Assembly: GCA_013433145.1 (NCBI GenBank) | Contig: CM024173.1 | Coordinates: forward strand, 4,636,101-4,700,100 | Direction of reading: 5' to 3' | From: Ascaris suum | Taxonomy: Eukaryota; Nematoda; Chromadorea; Rhabditida; Ascarididae | Length of the DNA: 64,000 nucleotides | In this document: piece by piece, positions 37,990 through 49,999 of the stretch | How positions within the stretch are numbered: position 1 is the stretch's first letter | Layout of the letters: each line of letters opens with the position of its first letter | Notes under the pieces: generated by a model | What the model was told of the DNA's origin: nothing | Seen by the model: only the letters and a program-made list of their open reading frames with translations | The model's database searches: none | Translations under genes and position numbers: made by a program

Positions 37990-38189
37990 CATTGACGCAA
38001 CAATTCAACACGACGAGATTGCAAAAAGCGTCACCTTTACAGGCTTCTTTGACATGCTATTTGGGTGGTTACATTTAATGGTGCCCTGTTTTCTGATCTT
38101 TCATCAATAAGTTTTCAGTTTTCCGGATGTGCATTGAGAGAGAAAAAATTCCCCGGAAGAGGTGCCAAAGGTGGTAAAAGTTCTTACAG
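37990..38189 (+). CDS. Pair of possible exons, unidentified
   Basis: Segment 37990-38080 reads IDATIQHDEIAKSVTFTGFF followed by DMLFGWLHLM. Segment 38119-38189 reads FSGCALREKKFPGRGAKGGK and has a strong acceptor (aagttttcag) and donor (CAG/GTAATT). Phases fit, but the intervening intron would be only 38 nt, unusually short, so one border is probably wrong. They may belong to the unidentified gene on the left. Confidence 0.25.
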
Positions 38190-41100
38190 GTAATTTGCAA
38201 CGAACTTTTTTTGTTATATTATTTTGTATTTCTATTGTAACCGCTGTCATTCATTTGGAAGAGTAAGCGGGAGCACTTTAGACGACGGAGTTGTTTTGAA
38301 ATTGAATTCAGATTTCTAGTCCGACTTTGTGGGTTTGCTGTTTCGATTCGTTGCTACTGCATGAGGCAAATTGATTTCATGGGCTCGCTGTTCCATTGAG
38401 TATGGGTTCTATTTAAATTTATGTTTTCTGTGTAAGTACATGTGACGTCGTTCTCATGTTACGACTTCTCTGGTGAAGACGTTGCTTGAGAGTTTCCTGC
38501 TTGCAGAGGGGTTTTTCAACCGCGTTGAAAAGTAATTTTTGAAGGCAACGTTCATCACGAGTGGAGTATTTCACACGCTGTTACCCAAGGGGATTGGATG
38601 GGCAAAAATGAAATTTAGGGGAAGAAACATCGGTGTTCTCGGAGAACTGTTATTTGCTATGTAATTTCTTTGTTGCAAAAGAATTAAGCATATATTAACA
38701 ATTAACATGGATCTGTATATTCTCAGCTGATAATCTCTGTGAAAGAAGGATGTGCGAACCATGCGAGTGAAGCAGATATCATACACATTGAGAAAAACTT
38801 AGTCGAAGGGTATAAGCTGGAAGTTGCAATATTTCAAAATTTTATGATGAGCCATCGAGATGTCTGATAATTCAACTCTCGATGAATTTTTCTGCTATAT
38901 TCTAGCTACATTTGTTCAACTAAAAAGGAGTGCCACATGTGCTAGGTAGGCATTTATCTGCCAAATTCGAGAGGCAAGCCCTGCAAGTAGCTTTTTTAGC
39001 CCACCACACATGAGATGCTGGCAGGTACTAATTCATGGAAGCAGTTTGGTTTTTGCAGTATAATGTAAGAAATCCATCAGTGTGAGGTCACGAGTGTGAC
39101 TGATGCTAATAGTTTTTCTTAGTGTAACCAAGAGAGCAAAGGGCCTATTCTATAAAATGTGTGCAAAATATAAGAATTCGTAATCATTTGGTCGCACATC
39201 TTCCACACATTTCGCACTTTTCTTTCCTCTGGAAGAAAAACCTCTTGCAGCGATTGTAAAGAATTAAAAAAAATAAATATTTTTGCAATTGTTATAACAC
39301 GTGTTTTTAAACTACATTAAAGAAATATTTTCAACGCTCTCAGTGTTCTGCAAGCGGATCGCATGCTTTCCGGATATATTTTATGTAAGCAGCCGTACAA
39401 CTGGAAATAAAGCGTGCGACAGTGCGGGTGTGTTGATGGCACGTGATTGTAGTGTGGCATCGAGTTCTGTCGTGATCAGAGTCGCAGATCAATGAAAACT
39501 GAAGCATGACCTGTGGTGAGGAAACCACGCAGATATTTATGAATTTGGGCATATTCGATCTTTACACTGCAACGAAACTCTCTGAGAATTTATAGCTGCA
39601 GAAATTTGCGCGACAATAACATCCAGTTCTGCATCCTTTTCGTAAGATCAAGCAGCTCACAGCCGATGCGTTCACTGCATGCCTTCGATGGCTCGACGTT
39701 TCCACCATGGCGCAAATTTCTGGTTCTAAGTAGCTCAAAAGTGAGATTCCCAACAACGGGAGATTCCACCTGAGAGAGTTACTGAGAGGGAAGATGAAAA
39801 CTTGAGTGACTTTGATCGATCATAATGCATTCACTCATCGTGCATGACGAAGGAAGCACTTCATTCGACAAATGAACGCCGACGATATTCCTGCACACGT
39901 TGAGTGATTTTAGCTTTATTTGCATATTTATGGTGGAGTCTGTTCAAAGTGAAACGATTGCCGTTGCATTTGAGTTTCATTTATTCATTAAAAAACTTTG
40001 TATAAAACATTTGCAGTTGCCGCATGTACGGGAACTTGCAGGAAAATTATTTGCAGAATAAACTTTTCCTGCAAGAACTCTGAACACTTGCTTCATCGAA
40101 AGGCTGCACGCACATCGCCTGGAAGGGATGCTTATGAGTTTAAGCAAGAGGGTCTCTTGAGAGTATCGAATAAAACTGCGCATTTTGAGGAAGAAAATAT
40201 GCGCAATGTGCTCACCACTTCACGTTTCACGTCAATTAAATACTTCAACGTCCTGCTAAACTTCAGAAATATATCCAAGCAAAAATAACTGGAGAATTTT
40301 ATGAGTGCGTCATAAAGTTAAATGGCTTAACCTGCTCAAAGTGTTCCAGTCTTAACATCTGTCAAACCATTACACTTTAAGTGTTTTATTAAATCAAAGC
40401 ACATTACACGGCGTCGATATCGCCAAAAAGCATAGATTTACGTATCGGACCTCCCTACTCACTTCGAAGCTATGCCTAGTTTTTCGTTCGTTTCAAAATT
40501 ACTTCTAATATAATTCTGTTGAAATTTAGACAAGCTTATTTTATTGCTAAAGTATATTGATAACCCCAATGGTACAATTTTAAGCAATGTGACACTTTTT
40601 GTGACTGTGAAATTGAGTTCTTTCATTGGAACCACCCTTCGAACCAACCAAAAATATGAAGTGCATTGCAGCAATACCTGTCTGCAAGTGAAAAATTTTT
40701 TGAAGACGAGGTGATAGCTCGTTATTTTTGGCCATAAGAGAGATTTTCGATGAAATTTCATCGACCCTTATATCTTAGTTCCATTGTTAATTTTAGTGCT
40801 GAGAAATGCGCATCGAAGAGCCTTGATCCCTTTTTATAAAAGTGGTAATCGATGTGTGGAATTGCAAATGAAATTACTTGTTATTACTTGAAATTACTTG
40901 TTATTGCCATATAAATTGCAGTAATACATTACAACGCTTTGGCACATCCGTTCAATATTTATCGTTGCAATTGTGGCACTGTGACATCCCTGCAATTGCA
41001 ATCGTTACAACGAGTAACCCTTGCATGAAGAAGAGCGTTGCATATCTGAAACCACAGCAATGAGTTGCAAATGACATGTGCGCACGTATATACCGACTAG

Positions 41101-42213
41101 ATTGATAGAGCTGTGCAATTCAATACCCATTAGAAAGCATTGTGCGTGGTACTCACCCGTCGAACCATTATTGCGTTCGCTCCGTTTACAATAGCCACAC
41201 TCTCTACATCAACCATCCTACGCCAACGTCACGTTATGCATCGGTAAGCGCTTCACTAGCAAGTATATTCCCTAGAGCTCGTAGATCTTTTCTATGCGCT
41301 CTCCGAAAGTATGAAAAGGTTACAATGAAGGCCTCGTGTCTGTGAATGCTTATAAGAATGTCCGCGTGTCGTTGTGTGTCTGTTTAATCGTATGTTTAGT
41401 TAATCTGAACGTGTGAATTAAATGAGCTATGATAGATATTAGAAGATTCGTTGATCCCCGTTTCGGTTCCCCCCAGACGATCCTTTCCCGCGTAACTTAT
41501 TTATGCTCATACGGGTCGTTGAATTTTTTAACTCTTATTCTCCAACTGGTTGGACGCAGACGAGAAACACAATTTTGTAGTGTTTGAGGATTTGAGCAAT
41601 AGTCAGTCTGGCAGGAGAACAGAGATAAGACGTTATTCCACGAAATATTGATGCAGACAATTTTCAAAAAGCACACATCGTGCCAGTCTTCCAAACACCA
41701 TGCCTCTGCTTGTCAGCGTCAAGCCCTCCCTTACTAGTTTACTTCAGAGGTGAGATGTTTCTTCAGTTCACTTTTTGAGATTGAGACTTTCTTCATTAGA
41801 TTATGAATTGTTCAACACAGGTTGGTTTTTGGAAACTTATAAATGTTCGCGACAAACTCGCTCTTTATTCATACTTGCGAAACCCTCTTGTTGCGCATTG
41901 TGGTAACAAAATGGCTTTTTGTGGTTTAATGATCTCTAAGTGCTGCATTTCATTAAGGCTTTCTAAAATGAGGGGAACTTGGATAAAGCGTGCTTTAAAG
42001 GTCAGAGCTATGAGCTGTGGGGAGAAAAAGTTGCAGCTTGCAATTGTGAAAATGCTAAGAGAAGCATTCCAGTAGTGGAAACGTATTTTCCGAGGGAGTG
42101 AAGGTTTTTGCGGCAAACATCACTTTCAAAGAAATGATTTTGTGCCACATTGATAGTCGATATTAAGCACGACTATAAAAGTAAAGTTCATTTAGTTATT
42201 AATATTTTTACAG
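38190..42213. other. Stretch without a confident gene
   Basis: Holds short open frames on both strands (for example 39998-40288), none with recognisable motifs. At 40869-40912 the 16-mer gaaattacttgttatt is repeated with a 20-bp offset. Confidence 0.45.
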
Positions 42214-42304
42214 GGTAAACGTTCGGGGAAAATTCGTTATAAAGGAGCCCGAACGGATTATTAGACGCCGGCAATTTGAAAGAGGCAAATTTATGATAGA
42301 CTGA
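42214..42304 (+). CDS. Possible terminal exon, unidentified
   Basis: A strong 3' splice site (aatatttttacag) precedes a short, highly charged frame (GKFVIKEPERIIRRRQFERG, then KFMID) ending in TGA. The composition suggests a real C-terminus, but no partner exon or family is identified. Confidence 0.2.
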
Positions 42305-42678
42305 TATGATGGAAGAGGTTTACTGTAGATGTAGACCATTTGTTGTGAGATGTCAATATTGCACTGTTTAAGTGAATCACAGTAAGTTGTGAAGTGAAAT
42401 GTTGCTGTGAAAATGTAAAATACTACTGATTTTACCTTTTAGGTAAAAAGTATTGCTGACGGTGCCTAGTAGTTTCATATGAAATTTTCTCTTTTAGCAA
42501 CCGACCAAATCTTTTTTAATATCACCTGTCTTTTTTTCTCCCTATTCTGGTGGCTGTAAAGGGTTTTTTGTTTTTTAATTCCTTCGCACAGCTATACGCC
42601 TTCCCACCCTTCCTCCTCGACATTCTCTGCCATCCGTCGTTCACCGTGCTGTTTATCCATCCTGATACTCTGCTTCAT

Positions 42679-42694
42679 CCATATGTACATATGG
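42679..42694. repeat. 16-bp perfect palindrome
   Basis: ccatatgtacatatgg is its own reverse complement. Probably chance or a dimer binding site; nothing around it decides this. Confidence 0.7.
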
Positions 42695-43811
42695 TATTTT
42701 CCATATGGGCCACATTTGAATAGGAAAGCGGCTATTTCAGTTGAAATGAGAGTAAGGGCTACTCACTTGCAGTTAGCACCTCAATTCCTTCATACTGCTT
42801 TTGCACATTGTGATGAACTGAAATGCGCTCAACCCAGCTGGGTGTCCATAGTTTCAGCAGTGATTGCCTCTTATTTTTATTTGTGACGTCATTACTAATC
42901 CATCTCGTGTGTTTTATGCAATTTAGCACATTTCGTTGGTTGTGATTGCGTCGTTCCGTGAATATGTATGCTTTTACGTCTGTCAACTCGGATCTCACTG
43001 AAGTTAGACTAATCGAAATTAGTGCTTATGAATGTATATGATAGACATTTTATAAAAAATGATTTCCGATTTCCTGTGCCATATTTAATTTCGATGGATC
43101 ATCTTCGAATTGAGTTATGGGCATTAAATATTCCCATAAAGTTCGTTGCATTCCACATAAGTTGGATCATTGAAAAAGAAAACATTTCGTCGATTTGGTT
43201 TGGATATTAAGACATCGTTTTGCATTTTTAATTCATGCTGATGAATTAGGAAGTAAATGATGAGGTGAACGGGATGCGGAAGGCATATCATGTCAGCTTC
43301 TAAAGCACGTTTCTACACCTGTGTTTTATTGTTTTGCTATGATCAGTGTGGTGGGGTACCAACTTCTTTGGCACTCCTATTTAGCTAGCTGGCATTCTCT
43401 TTAGAGTGTTGAAAATCGCTGTGCTCATACCCCATTCCAGTGACCACATTGTGTTCCGCGTTTAAAAAAACATCGTTTTGTGCTACATACGCAATCTTTC
43501 TAAGGCAACTGCCTGTGCCACCCTCCAACTTAGGGAGCCGGCTGCTGTTCAGGTGCTGTGGCATCAATCCATTCCAGAAGCATTTGTCTTTCACGCTGTC
43601 ATGTTTTCTCCATAATGTTGCCAGTCGGCTGGTGCTAGTGTTGGCTTACCTTACAACGAGTTATTCAAATGCTTACCTTTATCGGCAATCCATATCTTCG
43701 ACGTCGACCCTAAAAAATCCGGTCCCGAATATTAATTGACGCTTTCGATATGAAATAGAATATTTGAACGACCCCATTAGTGAATTTAAATGTCAATAGT
43801 TCTCTTTTCAG

Positions 43812-44794
43812 GATCTAAGGAGGAAGTTGCCGGTCTTCAAGCACGTGGGATTATCGCCGACCTTTACAATTTCTTCTCAACGATGGATTATTCGGGCAAC
43901 GACCTACTTAGAGTGTTGCGTCTATGCTCGGTAGTCTGTGTCCTCTGCGCTAGTGGCTACTTGCTTCAGGATGTACTCAAAAGTAACGATGAGGACCTCA
44001 ATTCCCCCAGACGTTCCGTCTCGTATTCGGTGCATCGCTTACATTCATTTCTTTGATAGCTATTCTAATAATTGCTGATTTCGAGTATTTGCAACATCTG
44101 TTTACCTACCTATTTATCTCTTAGGTGATGAGTTTCTCGAGATCCCCTTATCATTCTCTCACTTATTGTCATGAATTCATACACGCGAACGATTTTGCAT
44201 GGGTGGTTGATTTGGGAAAAGGAATATAAAGTTATAATCCATCGCTAAGTTCACTCACGGACTTAGATGTTTTATGAGTTCTGTACCTTGCTGTCACTAC
44301 GTATAGAACGCTGTTTTGCATAGATAAAGACGTTTCGCCATACTGTACGAGTAATTAAGTTGCATTGCTGTTCTCTGCTGAATAGAAAACTGCAGCGTAA
44401 CTTCTTGATTCAAGCCTTGATTGCTCTTATTTTCGCATTCTTCATTAAAAAATCCTCCAAAAATTCGAGGCTCTTTATTGCGTTGAATCGTAACTGCTAC
44501 GGCACCGCTGTCATTGCAATTTCAGAAATGTCGTTGGAGAAGAAACTCTAGTGGAAGAAATCACTACACTCTTATCTGAGTGTTAGGGAAGGTGTTGGTC
44601 TTTGATTTCTTGATGAAACTTTGGAGCAACGTTTGCCATTTAACCCCTCAACCGCTAACATCTAATGGTCAACCACCGTCATGATTTTAGATTTAAACTT
44701 TCAGTCTACTCCCCTCCTGTCTGTGAAGAACGACTCCGATGAGATAAAGAGCGCCATCGCCGAAAAACAACGGAAGTGGTTTTTAGCAACTTAA
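43812..44794 (+). CDS. Two possible exons of an unidentified gene (C-terminal end)
   Basis: A strong acceptor (ctcttttcag) opens a segment from 43812 reading SKEEVAGLQARGIIADLYNF, then a run with leucine-rich hydrophobic character (NDLLRVLRLCSVVCVLCASG). A second segment, 44705-44794, follows a TTTCAG site, reads STPLLSVKNDSDEIKSAIAE, KQRKWFLAT and ends in TAA. A phase-0 donor of moderate quality near 44030 would join them. The hydrophobic part could be one membrane helix or a buried helix. A Sec1/VPS33-like reading was considered but does not fit the short distance to the stop. Confidence 0.4.
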
Positions 44795-47700
44795 CATACT
44801 AAATCAAGTCAGCGAAGAATGCGCAAACTATCAAAAACTTCAGATTGATTTAATTTAGCTGCAAGATCAGGGACTCTCAGGGCGAAGAGTTTTGTCGAGG
44901 CCTTCAGATTAGAACATCTCATGCGGTCAGTGAGCATCTAAGATTCAATCTACCAAACCTTTAATCCGAAACACTCTAAAGCTTAATCAAAAGATCAATA
45001 GATCACTGTGGATACATGGATTGCTCGAATAGGATGCGCGCTACGATTCGTATGCTGGTTCATATCTGAGTTCGCCGATTTATTGCTTATTTACTGACCC
45101 GTGTGCTTGCTTGGTTTCCAGTTGGTTTGTGCAGTTGTCATATTATTGGTGGTAGCTGAGTTCAGCTGCCTTGACGGTCGTGAAAGAGGTTGAGGTATTG
45201 AAGCGGTGATGGTTGGATTGCTTCTTTTTTTATTGGGAATGGGAGCAACTACTCTTCATGGGTTATGCCCTGAATCGAGTTTTGTTTTTCTCCGCCTCGT
45301 AATAACTCTATTTCTTTGTCGCATTAGTTTCTCGGAAGCTTGAAAACAGACAAAACATCCGAGTGGGAGGGGGGTTTGGAGGAGAGAGAAAGGAGATGAA
45401 GGTATGGAATCGAAGGATGTCGCACTCTGCAACGGCTATCCGACCGATAAAGTTTGGAAGGTGTTTGACTGTAACATAGAAGACGAAAAGTTTCTCCGCA
45501 AGTTTGGGAACGAATTGAGATTTTGCTGGTTCGAGGAAGCTATTGCTGTTTCCTGCATCCGCTGCTTCTTCTAGCACAATAGATTCTAAAAAGTGAAATT
45601 TTTGCATATAACTAATTCCGGCTGAATACTTCTTCCACAAATTTTTGGGTCGGATATTTAGAACGCCTTTGAAAACAATCATCTTCTAGACGAGCTTGTA
45701 TTCAGTATTTCTATCTCCAGAAAATATTGCCTACTAATTTCTATAATTGCTTGGAAATAAACCCCTTGAACTGGAGCGCTTTATTTGCATATTGAAGTAA
45801 TGTTCACTTGGTGGAGCTGTTTTTAAATGCACTGACAACTCAATTTGCCCATTCAATAGGATTTGCATATCTAAGACGTCGGATAGCAGCAATCAAATTT
45901 GTATATTTTAGATGCCATTTCAACGGTCGTTTTTTGCATATTTAGCCGTCATTTTTGAGGTTCTCCTGATACTGTGCAGTATTCATCGCATTCCATGGAT
46001 CGATGACTTACGCCAATATTTGCGCAGTTGCAGAACCCGACAGTACAAGTAGAAGCTTCTCGAGGGATCATAGCAATCTTAATTAACAAAGAAATGGAAA
46101 GCGAAGCAGAGTGATGGGATATTGCAATTTACTTGCCACCTATTGCAGTTGCAATTTTATTGCAATATAGCAGACCCATTCTAAAGTGATTCGGGGTGTT
46201 TACGTCGATAGGATTCATTACTTTCGTACTCAGCTAGAAAAAGTGTTAAGAAGATGGAAAGAGCTATGGCTTCTTCGTTTGTTCAGAGCATTCTTTTCAG
46301 TTAATTTTTGCCTTTTCTTTCAGCATTGGCCCCAGCGAGAGAGTTATTCATGCTTCGACCTAGGCCGTGAAAATCTTATTGCTCTACGACTTCTTGTTTC
46401 TATTCCACCTCGATTTATGGTTTTAAAACAGCCGGTTTTATATCAGCCGACCATCTGAAGTCATTCCCTTAGTTTGACTGATATTCCACTCAGGGAAATA
46501 GAAAGAACTACAAATAATAATGGAAATATAGGTATGAATAACGACGAAGTGAGCAGACGGCAGGCGACACAAATACGTAAGAGCATTTGTTTTGTACCCT
46601 GTCTAGTAAACGAATAAAATAGGATAAGTCAGAGCGTCGATGAAAAGGTGACATTATAAAGAATGTGAAGAAAATTTTGAAAGAGCGGAGGAAACGAAAA
46701 AGACAATAAAGAACATTTTCACGTAAAGGCGATTTGTAACGACGTCAGGTGAAAGTTTGGAATCATATTAATAATTTATTGGTAGATTGCAGCCAAAAAA
46801 AATCCGCTATGATTTTCAGCGATTTTTATTGCTCTCTTTTAGGTGTTATTCTCAATAACTCTGCATTAGTTGTAATTTTGGTTAACTTGAGAACTCTTTC
46901 GCGTTGTCGCACTCTGATATAATTTCAAATGTTTCTATTATATCCAGAAATTCAATTCCAGAAAGCATCCGTTTCTTCCCGCAAAAAATTGCTGCTATGA
47001 ATTGTTGTTGACCATCAGTGCCGAGAATGCTTCAGTCGAACAGAGTAAATGTGGATGAAGCCAAAAAACCAACAGGTGCCAACCTCAATACGGCACTGTT
47101 TTTGGGCAAATATCGAAAATATTAGCCCCTATAGTCCAGCTGTTAAGTGTAGCAGACAGCGAGAGGAAAGGCGGATCTCGGCCGTAATGAGATGAAATTC
47201 TTTAAGCTTTAATGAACTAATTAACTTAAAAGAGACAGTGACGTCGTGTCTATGCGTGTATGTGTGTGTATGTCCGTCTGTTCGGTATTTTCAACGTGGC
47301 AGCCGCTGAAGATGGGTTACGTTTGGTAAAAACTGGGGTTCTTTGTATTTACCACAGAATGACTTTCCATACGAAATACCGAGAGGTGTTGTGGGTTTCG
47401 AAGGTGTTAAAAGATTTATATGCACTTTACACAGGTCGGATTTTCATTTCACTCCGACTGGATCGCAAAAGAGCAATCTCTTTGGAGGAGGTGTAAAAGA
47501 CCCAGATCAGCTAAAAAACTAGGGCATAATTTATTATTCAATGAGAACTAATTCAATAGACTTATACGACAACGTTATTTAAGAGGTTTTATAACGCCAG
47601 TTTCTATGACGCGCTTCTGCATTTGTTTATTGCCGAAAAGAGAAGCACGAGCAAATTGCCTTATAGTGGAAGCTTGAAAGATGAAGTGACTTTTTTAATT

Positions 47701-49035
47701 GGCCGCTTAGAAGTTAAATAAAGTTATTTTTTGAAAAAAAGATTAAAGGAATAATTACTTTCGAAGTAAATTTATTTACACATAATCTTGAAAATCATTT
47801 TTTGCACATATATCCTCACAGTGCTCTGAAGAGAATTTAGGGAGAAAGGTTTACAGAACGAATTTTTTATCACTCTTAGGGAAGATGTTTACTGAAGTTT
47901 CAAGAAATGCTGGAGTCGACCGGAGCAAGTTGTTTTCGCCTCAGAAACAGAATTAAGCACAAAGGAACGCCGACTGCAAATCGTCTTCAGTGTCATCAGT
48001 TCTATTGCCACAGTAATCCTTATCGTTTATATTGTCCCCTCATAGGCCTCTCCTTCCGATTATGAGTTCTATTACTGAAATCAGAAATGTTTAAAACCTC
48101 TTCATCGATTCTAGGTTACTTTAGATAACTTCCGGCCGAGGATGACTTTTTCAGGCTGGATTCGGATACGTGAAAGCGGCCTGCTGATAGCTTATTAGAG
48201 GATTCGATGGAAACGTGAAACGCCATGTCAGCAAAAACTCATCGAACTTGAAAAATTGTTTTTTCCTTGACTGCACATCTTTCTGAAAGACTAAGAAAAT
48301 TTCCATATTGTTATACATTGTATTTAAAAATTATATAAAAGCATAAATACGCCCTCGACCAATACCCCTCACCTCATTCCCTCTCCTTCTACCGAAAGCA
48401 GTGAAAACTACGCCTTATCTGCATTGTAAACAAGTCCGTAATATTTGTTCCCATGAAAAAAGCACACCAAGTAGAGCATTAGCTAACATAAACAACAGCT
48501 GCGAAAAAGTATTTTGTATCTGCACCTCTCGCTAAAAGTAGAAGTGAACACATTCTACTACTTAAGGCAGTATATCATTTAGTAATGTGGGAACTGTCTG
48601 ACTTCGGTAAATACACCATAGTGCAATATAAGAATCTCTTGGTATTGCTATATAAGTTCATATGTTAGTGCGATCAGGCGTCTCGTGTGAGGGTTTAAAC
48701 ACTCAGCAATCGCGCATTCCGGCCGCAGCCGAGCACATAATCAATAGTAATATGAAGTGTTACGGCAAAGCAAAACTTCGGTTCTCAAATTATAAAAATT
48801 TATAGGACTACGATCCATCCCTAACAGAGAGTACATATTCGTCTACTAGGGAATTTCACTTGGAACCGACAAAGATTTAGGCACTCACTAAATGAAAACT
48901 TCAACTTATAGAGCGAAGGAAGCTCTATTGCAATTTGCTATCACCAGAAATAACCGCGCTTGCCCCTTCTACAGTAGGTGAAACAATATGAACAGGTAGG
49001 TGCATCTGAATTTAGCATTGAAAAGGTAGCGAGAA
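44795..49035. other. Gene-poor stretch
   Basis: No convincing exon or RNA gene. Several short motifs of the type atttgcatat recur between 45600 and 45950. Open frames such as 45308-45682 (minus) and 46186-46458 (plus) have no family signature. Confidence 0.45.
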
Positions 49036-49038
49036 AAG

Positions 49039-49138
49039 ATGGCTGCGATGGAGGCCGGAAGCTCCAACTTAGCTGCGTCACACTCCCGAGCAGCAGCCAC
49101 ACACACGATCGATATCCCTCATGGGCTTCAACATCCTC
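49039..49138 (+). CDS. Possible first coding exon, unidentified
   Basis: A GC-richer island begins with a well-placed start (aaaagATGGCTGCG) and reads MAAMEAGSSNLAASHSRAAA, then THTIDIPHGLQHP, before a possible GTAAAC donor. If read through, a hydrophobic stretch (ALAVVALSLAALRFF) follows. The island could be the 5' end of an unrecognised gene, or chance. There is no downstream partner. Confidence 0.15.
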
Positions 49139-49869
49139 GTAAACGAGCGCTCGCTGTCGTGGCACTCAGCTTGGCTGCTCTTCGTTTTTTTCCCGTACAC
49201 TTCAGCTATTTACACTCATCTACTTGTATACCTGTTTCGCTATTGTGCATTTCTCAACTTTCACAACTTTATGCTGCTACATTCCTTGACTTTTGCATTA
49301 TTTTCAGATAACCATTGTGCAAAATCGAATGATTTAACTTGCTAATTGGAGGTTATAAATGCTTTATTGGAAGGATTCATCACCTTGATTAAACCTAATC
49401 GCCATTGAGATTTGTTTACCTGTTGCATGCAAACTTTTGTCATAATTAGAAATATGCGGAGTAATGAGTGCCGCCTTGCATATAGTCGCGTACACATCTC
49501 TACTTTCTAGGGCCAAGTAAGCAGTACGTGTGTCTGTGCATCTATCCCAGAATGATCCAAAATGATGTATTGCCTGGGGTGGACGCTTTTCTAAAATTTG
49601 TTTCGTTCTGATAGCTTTTGAACGGGCTGTAAGCACTTACGATATTTTGGGGCAGCTCAGCGATCGATCGGTGGCAAAGAAACCACAAGGAACGATGCAC
49701 ACGTGGAGCAATTTAAAAGAGCTGTCCACTTGTTTCTTGCCAAATTGTAGTTTCACAGTTGCCACTAATAGCGATTTAGCACTCTCAGGTGTGCTTCTTT
49801 ATCATTTCCGATCAACACGATGCACAATTTGCGACTAAAAATTCGTTTGCCTGCATTAACTCTTTTTGA

Positions 49870-49990
49870 ACGTAAATTTGGTTTGCACCTTATGTACCTG
49901 CCAGTCATCTCTCAACTCTTCGTAACACTGCTAAGTGTTACGAGGAGTTGAGAGATGCCTGGAAGGTGCGTCAAACAAAAACATTTACGT
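49870..49990. repeat. 121-nt imperfect inverted repeat / long hairpin
   Basis: The core arms 49906-49928 and 49935-49957 pair over 23 positions with one G-U and a 6-nt loop. Outer blocks also pair: CACCTT with AAGGTG, TTTG with CAAA, and ACGTAAAT with ATTTACGT at the ends. The whole could fold into a stem of about 55 positions with small bulges. It could be a pre-miRNA-like hairpin, a tiny MITE or a palindromic repeat unit. Confidence 0.85.
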
Positions 49991-49999
49991 AAAGTTTTA

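Noticed and set aside
43812..44055. Sec1/VPS33-like helix (LLRVLRLCSV)
   Set aside because: In VPS33 this region is followed by some 200 residues; here a natural stop follows after one short exon, and no other Sec1 motif was found.
44360..44551. Resemblance to nematode serpentine-receptor TM6 (LNRKLQRNFLIQALIALIF)
   Set aside because: Single short match, no flanking helices, and it lies between two better-supported exons.
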